Part shown: piece by piece, positions 24,170-31,767 of the stretch
Numbering within the stretch: position 1 is the first letter of the stretch
How the letters are laid out: the number at the start of each line of letters is the position of its first letter
Assembly: GCA_963383645.1 (NCBI GenBank)
Contig: OY726566.1
Coordinates: 95,881,321-95,945,320 of the forward strand
DNA: 64,000 nucleotides
Direction of reading: 5' to 3'
Source: Muscardinus avellanarius
Lineage: Eukaryota; Chordata; Mammalia; Rodentia; Gliridae
Program-made: the position numbers and the translations under genes
Notes under the pieces: model-generated
The model's input: only the letters and a program-made list of their open reading frames with translations
Told to the model about the DNA's origin: nothing
Database searches by the model: none

Positions 24170-24760
24170 CTGCAGATTTCAAATATCTATACTAGATTAT
24201 TGCCTTGGAGCTGCTTTGATGAAGAAGAAGGTATGAGGCAATTTTTCTGATAGTTTTCTGTGCTGGTATAGAATGACTGTCTATGCAGCACACTCCAGAG
24301 AACTATATAAATGGGGTTAAAGGCCTTCTGTGTTTTCCCACGGATCAACATGATCACTGTGGCCAGAAAGTAGGTTCTCTCAAACATTTATTCAGGAAAG
24401 ACATCCCTTAGGAGGAGGTGAAGAGGGCACCTTGCTTTCCAGTGGTTGAGCTGCTCTCTCCTTTATGTGCAGGATTATCAGCAATTCTTCTCCAAGTATG
24501 GGGGAGCTTGCATGCTGACTCCTCCCAGTGTCCCCTATTTTTAACTTCTAATATCAATTTGGGGCCATTTCTTGTGGTCTGGGGTCTAATCTTTGGCAGA
24601 TTCTTGTGGAGCTCCTGGAGGCTGAGGTGAATTTGAGATGTACCTTTTTCATGCTTGATATCAGTGGTTGCCCTTATCACCAAGATCAATAAGCTACTTA
24701 GTAATACACTCATAAATTGTGTCTTGGTCTGCATGTGTAGAAGTGTGGGGTGAACTTAGA
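24170..24760 (-). other. unrecognised segment with a 108-codon ORF; possible LTR-derived
   Basis: A minus-strand frame (24,734 to 24,408) starts with a Met and has a hydrophobic stretch (FMSVLLSSLLILVI, about residues 7-20) that would look like a signal peptide, then a basic, low-complexity remainder. I recognise no family. Just downstream on the minus strand a CACATAAAGGAG motif is followed about 75 bp later by CTGAATAAATGTTTGAGAG (AATAAA). That TATA-then-poly(A)-signal spacing is LTR-like. I favour repeat-derived sequence over a gene. Confidence 0.2.
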
Positions 24761-24959
24761 TTGCATGATGTCTATCATCAGAGACTTCAGTACTCCTTCC
24801 TTTCCCAGTCCTCTCTAACTGAATGGCATGGCCTCCTATCCTGTGGCTCCAAGTCTTCTGGCCCATGCATGTTCTGACTGTAGCAGAGCTTGCCTAGTTG
24901 AACTCATGCACACAGTCTAAGTATGCTTTAAAGCTTCTCTGTAAATCACAATTCCCTTA

Positions 24960-25350
24960 TGTTGGTCAGCTTTGTGTTGCTATCACAAAATATCTTGAGG
25001 TTGAATACTTTACCAAAAAGGAGGCTTATTTAGCTTAAAGCTCTGGAGATTCCAAGCGCAGGGGGTTGGTATTAGCTTCTGGTGAGACTTCCGTGGCAAA
25101 TGGCAATACATGACAGAAATGCAGGCAAGATAGAGCATTCACGTGGAGAGAAAGAGAACAAGGAATGAATGAAGGTCCAGGCTCTCTCTTTTATAACAAT
25201 CTACCTAGTCCATTTTGAGAGACCAGCATTCATCCCTTTATTAGAGCAGTAATGACTCAGTCACCTTCCACCAACCTTGTACAGGCTCCACCTCCTCTCA
25301 GTACCATTACACTGAGGAACAAGTTTCTACACATGAACCTTTGGAAGAAA
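24960..25350 (-). mobile_element. MaLR-like solo LTR, antisense
   Basis: Begins GTTGGTCAGCTTTGTGTTGC, the complement of the terminal ...AGCTGACTAA seen in the sister copies. It continues with ACAAAATATCTTGAGGTTGA, a GTGGAGAGAAAGAGAAC purine stretch and CAGGCTCCACCTCCTCTCAG, then CACATGAACCTTTGGAAGAA. Same family as 19,398-19,790. Confidence 0.65.
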
Positions 25351-25684
25351 AACTATGTCCTATTCATAGTATCCCCCTTAAATGTTCTTATAGGGCTGAA
25401 GGGCTCTCTCAACCTCTCATCAATCCCAGGAACAGATATCATATAATATGGGTTTGCAAGTCAAAATTTCTAGCGGTCTTTTTTTATATCCCTCCTTTTC
25501 CTAAAGACACACAGAAGAAATGTGTCTCCATTTTTACACACTCTCACCAGTAAGTAGCTCAATAGCCTGCTACATAGATACACTAGGATACAAGCTGATG
25601 CAGAAATCCTGGCATCTTAGTGGTAACTCCATCTCTAACTCAACTATTGAGTTTGAGTAGTTGGAAATAGACATTATAGAGCAA
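25351..25684. other. unassigned
   Basis: No element recognised. Confidence 0.4.
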
Positions 25685-25855
25685 CATTTCTCAAAGTTAA
25701 CACATGGTTATAGGTTACATGGGGAACATTGAAAATACAGATTCTGATTCAGTAGGTCAAGGATGGAATTTAAGATTTTGCATTCCCAGCATGCTTGTCC
25801 CCAAGTGATGCTAATATTGATGATCTTTGGACCAGGCTCTGAATAGTAGCACTCT
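25685..25855 (-). mobile_element. MER5A-like hAT-Charlie relic
   Basis: CATTTCTCAAAGTTAACACA, CAGATTCTGATTCAGTAGGT, GATTTTGCATTCCCAGCATG and AAGTGATGCTAATATTGATG match the complement of the MER5A consensus in order. Confidence 0.75.
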
Positions 25856-26099
25856 AGATGGTGATTTTTAGCCACAGAATCTAGCCTCTCTAGCTTTTAG
25901 GATACATACATATCTAAGGTCCATGTCTATACATCCAATAATTTTCATGTTTTAAAATTGTTATTCAATATTTCACTTGTCCCTATGTAGGACCTGTAGT
26001 TTTGCCCTTATAAGAGAAATATGTTTATAATTATTATTCTTGATCAAATGAAAAATAATAAAGGCCTAGAGGAACTGTCTTATCCTGAGTGTTTATCCC
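25856..26099. other. unassigned
   Basis: AT-rich, no identity seen. Confidence 0.4.
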
Positions 26100-26225
26100 C
26101 TTTCCGTTCCTCTTATTTTCTCATCCAGTCCAAATTTTTCCCTTGTTCTTTCTATAAACATTAAGTTATTTAAAACCTGGTGTAGTAACTGGCATACAAT
26201 AGATGCTCAATAAATATTTGAGTTG
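26100..26225 (+). mobile_element. L2/MIR-like 3' fragment
   Basis: AACTGGCATACAATAGATGC followed by TCAATAAATATTTGAGTTG is the classical end of an ancient mammalian L2 (tgcctggcacatagtaggtgctcaataaatatttg). Confidence 0.6.
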
Positions 26226-26639
26226 CAGCACCTTTTTACTGGGCCCTTTCACCTGCTCTGGCTGGATCCTGGGAGTCTCTGAAAGAGGAACTCCCCTATT
26301 TTCACTGACCTTGGAGGCCATTCATTCCCTAGAGTGTGTATTATTCTTGACTTCATATTCTCTTTTATGTTTTTTTCTGAAAACATAATTTATAGAACAT
26401 TTGAGATTTATGTCACCTCTCTACATTTTTGTTGTTACTTGTTGTCTATCATTTTATGGATTGTTTGTTAAGATCAGAATATGATTCACTTTTTTCACTC
26501 CATCTTTTGATATTGTCATATATAGTTATTGAACTTCAAAGATGATCATACTTCTCAACATCAACAGCCTTCACCCACATTGTATGACAGGCACCTGCTT
26601 ATATGACTGCAACTTCACTGAGAAAATATTAGAACTCAC
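26226..26639. other. unassigned
   Basis: No recognised element between the L2 end and the twin-primed L1. Confidence 0.4.
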
Positions 26640-26939
26640 TACATTTTTTGTAATCCATTCATCTGTTGATGGACACGTAGGCTGGTTCCATCCTTCAACT
26701 ATTGTGAATTGTGCTTCTATATACAGGAATATGTGTATAACTTTAGATTTATGACTTTAAATCCTTTGGAAAGATACTAAAAAGTGGTGTAACTGGGTCA
26801 TACAGTGGTTCCATTTCTAATTCTTTGTGGAACCTCTGTACTAATCTCATAGTGGTTGTACTTCATTACAATCCCACCAACAGTGTATGAGAGTTTCTAT
26901 TTTCCTCAATACTCACCAGAAATTATTATTGTTTGTATT

Positions 26940-27147
26940 TTTTGTGGTACTAGGGATGGAACCCATGGGCATTCTACCTTCCAGCTACACCCCAAGCCCT
27001 ATTTTTATACTTTATTTTGAAACAGGGTCTCACTAAGTTGCAGAGGGCCTCACTAAGTAGCTGAGGCTTTTAGCAAAATCACAATCCTCCTGTCTCAGCC
27101 AGCCTCCCAAGAACTGGAATTACAAGTGTGCACCACCATGGTGCACA
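26940..27147 (-). mobile_element. B1-dID SINE, antisense
   Basis: GTACTAGGGATGGAACCCAT, TTCCAGCTACACCCCAAGCC, TTTTGAAACAGGGTCTCACT, GTGTGCACCACCATGG. Inserted in the inverted arm of an L1. Confidence 0.9.
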
Positions 27148-27324
27148 CTGGCATATTCTATTCTTGATTATTGTAATTTTAACAGGAGTTGATGGAATAA
27201 CAGTGTCCTTTGGATTTGCATTTCTCTGATTGGTAATGTTGTTGAGCATTTTTAAATGTATTTGTTAGCCATTTGTATTTATTTTGAAAAGTATCTATTC
27301 AGTTTACTTGCCCATTTTTACAAA

Positions 27325-27327
<3 letters not shown>

Positions 27328-27362
<35 letters not shown>
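27328..27362. repeat. (CA)n microsatellite at the L1 inversion point
   Basis: About 17 CA units exactly where L1 orientation switches. In the L1 consensus order this position holds a short ACACACAAT motif, which probably seeded the expansion. Confidence 0.95.
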
Positions 27363-27364
<2 letters not shown>

Positions 27365-27770
27365 AGAGTTTTTCTCAGCCATAAAGAAAAACAGAATTAT
27401 CTTATTTTCAAGAAAATGGATGGTACTAGAGACTATTATGGTAAGTGAGATTAAGCAGTCTCAGCAAGTGCAGGATTATATATTTTCTCTCCTATATGGA
27501 AGCCAGAGAGAAATTGGAAAACAAAACTTAGATAAACAAGGGGAGATACTAGTAGAATAGTGGAAGGGGATTTGAGGAGGATGGTGGTGAGGCAAAAAAG
27601 GTTCCTTGATGAAGGAAATAATTCAAATAATGCTATGTTCACATTTAAAGTTATCAGAACCAATCTCAATATTGTATATGGGAAGGGGAAGAAACATGTT
27701 TCTATAACTCTGAAGCTCACTATGATGTAAATTTATAATGTATCAATAAAAATAAAACTATCAGCCAGGG

Positions 27771-27975
27771 TTGTGCAGGGCACGCCGGACCCCCGGAAGA
27801 ACCGGGGCCTGGGTCGCAGGACCCCGGCTCCCAGGCCAGGTTGTGCAGGGCACACCATACCCCTGGAAGAACCTGCGCCCGGGTTGCAAGGCCCTGGGCC
27901 CCGGGCGGGGGTCGCACGGAGCACGCTGGACCCCCTGTAGAACTGGGGCCTGGGCCACAGTGCTACTGAGTGCCT
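27771..27975 (+). repeat. three 70-bp GC-rich tandem repeats
   Basis: Units start at 27,771, 27,841 and 27,911 (TTGTGCAGGGCAC, TTGTGCAGGGCAC, GTCGCACGGAGCAC), exactly 70 bp apart. Each carries GGACCCCC/ATACCCCTGGAAGAAC and a GGGGCCTGGG-like block. CpG-rich inside an AT-rich region. It forms the 5' end of the composite element. Confidence 0.92.
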
Positions 27976-28018
27976 GATCCCACAACCTCCTCAAACCACA
28001 CATACTGTCTTCTCTTAT

Positions 28019-28074
28019 AAAAAAAAAAAAAAAAAAAAAAAAGGAAAAGAAAAAGAAAAAAAAAAAGAAAAATA
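28019..28074 (+). repeat. A-rich tract
   Basis: A23-24 followed by A/G-mixed sequence (GGAAAAGAAAAAGAAAA). It separates the GC-rich 5' block from the L1-like monomers and looks like an old poly(A) tail now internal to the element. Confidence 0.9.
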
Positions 28075-28080
28075 TCGGAG

Positions 28081-28567
28081 AGGGGTCAAGATGGCCACGG
28101 CAGATGCCAGGATACTGGAGATGCAGACAAAACTTATCCAACTGAACTGGAACTTCTGGAAAAATTCCCCGCAAAGGAGGACTGCTTCTTCTCTACATAC
28201 TTAAGAATCCTGGACATCACTTGTAAGGAGAGAGAGGAAGGCGGTGTTGGAAGCGGTCACTGCGATGGTGGTGGAGACTTCTAGTCAGGAGAGGCTATCA
28301 ACCTTATCTTCTGGAGAAATTACCCCAAACGTTGAATCCTACCATCGTACATTCTTAGGAACACTGGACAACATGCAGAGTGGTAAAAGAGCTTGTGAAA
28401 TATTTGAAATGGTGGAGGCAGTGAAAATGGCATTGGCCAGTACTCAGGGAAGGCAGAGATCTGATGCATTACACCTGGAACTTTTGAAGAAATAACCCCA
28501 GAGGCAGAATACTACCACCATGCACCCTCAGGAATGTGGAACAACCTGCTAGGTGAAGAGGGTGTTT
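28081..28567 (+). promoter_or_regulatory. L1-like promoter monomers with YY1-type motif
   Basis: The shared block TTCTGGAAAAATTCCCC / TTCTGGAGAAATTACCCC / TTTTGAAGAAATAACCCC recurs with its last C at 28,170, 28,326 and 28,499 (spacings 156 and 173 bp), each followed by related sequence (CTACATACTTAAGAATCCTG, CGTACATTCTTAGGAACACT, ATGCACCCTCAGGAATGTGG). Each unit begins with an ATGG motif: CAAGATGGCC (28,087), GCGATGGTGG (28,262) and AAAATGGCAT (28,424). The first two named bases fit the AAnATGGC YY1 core used by L1 5' UTRs. Promoter function is inferred. Confidence 0.7.
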
Positions 28568-29466
28568 GGATTGGAGCCTGCCGAGGGGTGAGGTTGGTGA
28601 TGGGAACAGCAAAGCTGGGATTGGAGCCTGCCATGAGGAAAGGCCAGTGCTGGGGCCTCCGAGGCCAGGATTGGAGCCTGCCAATGGGTTAGGCCAGAGC
28701 CGGGGCCAACGAGGCCAGGATTGGAGCCTGCCATGAGGCAAGGCCAGTGCTGGAAATCCGAGGCTGGGATTGGAGCCTGCCGAGGGGTTTGGTCAGTGCG
28801 GAGGCCAGTGAGGCTGGGATTGGAGCCTGCCATGAGGCAAGGCTGGTGCTGGGGCCTCTGAGACTGGGATTGGAGCCTACTGAGGGGTTAGGCTGGTGCT
28901 GGGGCAAGCAAGGCTGGGATTGGAGCCTGCTGTGAGGCAAGGCTGCTACTGAGGACTCCAAGGCTGGGATTGGAGCCTATTGAAGGGTTAGGCCGATGCC
29001 GGGGCCAGTGAGGCCAGGATTGGAACCTGCTGTGAGGCAAGGCTGGTGCTGGGGCCTCCGAGGCTGATATAGGAGCCTACTGAGGGATTAGGCCGGTGCT
29101 GGGGCCAGCAAGGCCAGGATCAGAGCCTGCCATAAGGCAAGGCCATTACTGAGGCCTCCAAGGCCAGGATTGGAGCCTGCCGAGGAGTTTGGCCAGTGCT
29201 GGGGCCACTGAGGCTGGGATCAGAGCCTGCTGTGAGGCAAGGCCAGTGCTGGGGTCTCCAAGGCCGGGATCGGAGCCTGCCTTGAGGCAAGGCTGGTGCT
29301 GGGGCCTGTGAGGCCTGGATTGGAGCCCACTGAGGGGTAAGGCCGGTGCCGGTGCCAGCAAGGCCAGAATCAGGGCCTCCCATGAGGCAAGGCTAGTGCT
29401 AGAACCAGTGAGACTGGGATCAGAGTCCTCCGTGTGGCCAGGCCATTACTGAGGCCATCAAGAGTG
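28568..29466 (+). repeat. 50-bp VNTR, 18 units, alternating as 100-bp dimers
   Basis: Units start at GGATTGGAGCCTGCC (28,568) and recur at 28,618, 28,668, 28,718, 28,767, 28,817 and then every 50 bp to 29,417. Two unit types mostly alternate: A (TGAGGGGTTAGG...GGGGCCAGTGAGG) and B (CATGAGGCAAGG...GGGGCCTCCGAGG). The true period is therefore 100 bp, broken near 29,217-29,316, where two B units are adjacent. The minus-strand frames of 62-94 codons here are by-products of the repeat. Confidence 0.95.
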
Positions 29467-29842
29467 GGATCAGAACTTGAAATGTGTATGCACAGAGAAA
29501 TATCACAGAAAAGAAAAAACAGATGCTTCCCCTAATTAGCAATAACTAGGAGGAAAGGGGTAACAAGAGGAGGTCGAGTTATAGAAAGGGCCCTATAGTG
29601 AAGCAACTAAGGTGACCAATCAGAGGGTATGGGATGGGGGAGGATGGAACCTCTTTAAAACTCAAGAGGTATGTAAACAAATGTATCAAAGATAATCACC
29701 AATGAAACATGGGATCGAGGGAGGGGGAGGGAATGGGATGGGGATTGGATGAGGGCTAATTGGATGATGTGTGCTTGTATATCCTCTCAAGTCTTGTATT
29801 CCAATGTGATGTATGATTACAATGTACCAATAAAAAAAATAA
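29467..29842 (+). mobile_element. L1-like 3' end of the composite element
   Basis: After the VNTR come a CCAATCAGAGG motif (29,617), a G-rich stretch (GAGGGAGGGGGAGGGAATGG, 29,712) and the terminus GATTACAATGTACCAATAAAA with an A-rich tail. G-rich 3' UTR plus this terminus is the pattern of the older L1 tails at 4,400, 51,190 and 58,560, and differs from the young L1's terminus. Confidence 0.75.
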
Positions 29843-29857
29843 AAAATAAAACTATAA

Positions 29858-29980
29858 GCCAGGCGTGGTAGTGCACGCTCGTCATCCCCGTACTTGGGAG
29901 GCAGAGACAGGAGGATAGCACAGGTTTGAAGCCAGCCTTGCTGGCTTAAGATACCCTGTTTCCAAATAAAATATATATAA
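29858..29980 (+). mobile_element. B1-head-only SINE with TSD
   Basis: GCCAGGCGTGGTAGTGCACG through CCCTGTTTCCAAATAAAATA; there is no ID half. It is flanked by AAAAATAAAACTATA before and after (the latter at about 29,981-29,995). It used the same target as the composite element upstream. Confidence 0.9.
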
Positions 29981-30080
29981 AAATAAAACTATAGACATGT
30001 TTAAAATGGAAAAGAGAATTTCCCGTACTGCATAATTTAGCTGGTCTTAATAATCAACAAAATAACACATGCTTATAATG

Positions 30081-30285
30081 AGGCATGATGGCACACCCCT
30101 GTAATCCCAGTACCTGAAAAAATGAGATAGGAGGATCACAGATTTTCATCTCAGAAACATAACAAGGCCCTCTGCAACTTAGTGAGACTCTATCTCAAAA
30201 TTAAAACAAAAAATAGGGCTGGAGATGTAGTTCAGAGGTAAAATGCCCCTGAGTTCCATCCCCAGTACCACATACACAGACGACT
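30081..30285 (+). mobile_element. B1-dID SINE
   Basis: GAGGCATGATGGCACACCCC, TTAGTGAGACTCTATCTCAA, ID half GGAGATGTAGTTCAGAGGTA and GAGTTCCATCCCCAGTACC. Confidence 0.9.
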
Positions 30286-31749
30286 ACATATTTTTCTTTT
30301 TTTCCCTTATATATAAGACAACAGGAAGACCTAGGGCTTTTAGGCCTCTTGCCTTAGGCTTTAAGAATTTAATATCTTTTGTTAAGCAATTCTAGCTTCT
30401 GAAATTTTCAATGCATAGGATGTAATCTGCAGGCTAAGGTAAAACTGTCATGTCTGTTGACTTAATGACTTTAGCCAACTCATTATGAGGATATTTAGAA
30501 GCCAAATTTCTGTGTGCATACATAAATGTCTAATGAATCTCTCTTCTCGCTCTCTGATTCTCTCTCAGTGCTGCATTTAGATTTATATTTTAATCAGACC
30601 AAGTCAACATTTAATTTTCACTTTCTTTAACTATTGTGTTCAATGAAGCAGAGAATCCATCTGTCTTAAAAATACAGAGAAACTCAAATACAGCAAATAA
30701 AGGAGTCTCAGACATGCTTGTGTATTTTCTCACTGAAGGCAGACATCTTGAAGCCTACAGCATAACCTGAAATAGTTGAACATGAAGAATCATGAGGAAG
30801 GTTTAGTCTTTCTTCATAAGACCATTTTTCTTTTCCTTCCAAGTACTGCTATGATTACTAAATTCCTATCTTTTTCTGTGACTTTTCTTTTCTTTATTAG
30901 ACTGTCATTTAATTTTCATTTATACATATAAAACCAAGTGAGGATTTGAGTTCAACAATAACTGTATCTTTCTGGCTTTTTCTTTTTCCCTCCTTACTCT
31001 TCCCCATTTCTCTTTTTCTTCCCCAAACTGCTTTACACTCTGAATTTCATAGGCAAACTCTGAGGATGTCTTCCCTTAAATTACCTCCCTTTGTTAATGG
31101 CATAAACAAGAAAGCAAGACAGTCTTTCTATTCAGAAAGGGATTTTAAAACATAACCCTCTCACTTTGGTTCATTATAGCCAAGTAAATAGCCACCTGTC
31201 CTACTGTCAAAGCCCTTCTTACTCTCCTAGGCTAATTTGGGTTTTATTCTTTAATAAGAACACAACATCTTAGTCAAATTGGTTTCTCATGGTATGCCAG
31301 ACACACTCAACTTTTTGAAGCTTTTTATGTTCACATAATTTCACCATTATACATGCGGTGTATTCCCACAATTTATCTACTCCCAACTTCCTGCCCTTTA
31401 TTTTTGCCTCTTCAAATACTTTTCAAATACTTTAACTGGGTTAAATTCCATCTTCTCAGTTCTATAATCAGTGACATCAACTCCCACTTCCCACCTAATG
31501 GTAGGATTCTCACATGATGTCTCTATAATTTGTTCTTGCATACCTAGCTCAATTACTCTCAGTGACAGATAATACAGTACATCAGTTGAGAGTTCACCTC
31601 ATTATGAACCAGCTGATATATTCAATTTCTTTATTACACATGTACCTCTATGTAAAGTACATACATTGATCCTAATTTTAATATGTACATTTTTCATATC
31701 TCTTTTTGTATTTGGCAACGCTTCGAGTATGTGGAAAGTACTATTGCTC
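30286..31749. other. unassigned intergenic DNA
   Basis: AT-rich. T/C-rich stretches (30,946-31,040) give a spurious 69-codon frame. No gene or repeat recognised. Confidence 0.45.
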
Positions 31750-31767
31750 TTTTAACTTTGGCATTTT

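Larger units (their letters stand above)
26640..27762 (+). mobile_element. 5'-inverted (twin-primed) L1 fragment
   Basis: The left part (26,640-27,318) is ORF2 C-terminal sequence in antisense. Its outer end (GTAATCCATTCATCTGTTGA) is the exact continuation point of the right part (27,362-27,762), which resumes in sense at AGTTTTTCTCAGCCATAAAG and ends TAATGTATCAATAAAAATAA. A (CA)n run sits at the switch. This arrangement is the hallmark of twin priming. A SINE (26,940-27,147) lies in the inverted arm, and the composite retroelement is inserted in its tail. Confidence 0.85.
27763..29842 (+). mobile_element. composite non-coding retroelement (SVA-like architecture)
   Basis: About 2.1 kb in this order: three 70-bp GC-rich repeats; a short single-copy piece; an A-rich tract; 2.5-3 monomers of about 165 bp starting at CAAGATGGCC; eighteen 50-bp repeats; an L1-like 3' end with AATAAA and A tail. 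AAAAATAAAACTAT, the end of the host L1 tail, is found just before it (27,749-27,762) and again just after it (about 29,843-29,856). The whole block therefore moved as one unit with a target duplication, which the next SINE copied once more. The longest sense frame is 83 codons with no domain, so it must be non-autonomous. The 3' terminus (TACAATGTACCAATAAAA) matches older L1 copies here, suggesting mobilisation by L1. I do not recognise it as a named family. Confidence 0.75.

Noticed and set aside
27761..28000. CpG-rich block as promoter island of a host gene
   Set aside because: It lies inside the TSD-bounded composite element, is a 70-bp tandem repeat, and no exon follows.
28469..29383. Several 62-94-residue frames with regular protein repeats (e.g. 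GRLQSWPRWP-like)
   Set aside because: They are translations of the 50-bp DNA repeat on the minus strand; the 100-bp period is not a multiple of three and frames shift between units.
28568..29466. CRISPR-like array of regularly spaced repeats
   Set aside because: There are no unique spacers; the whole 50-bp unit is repeated and the context is mammalian.
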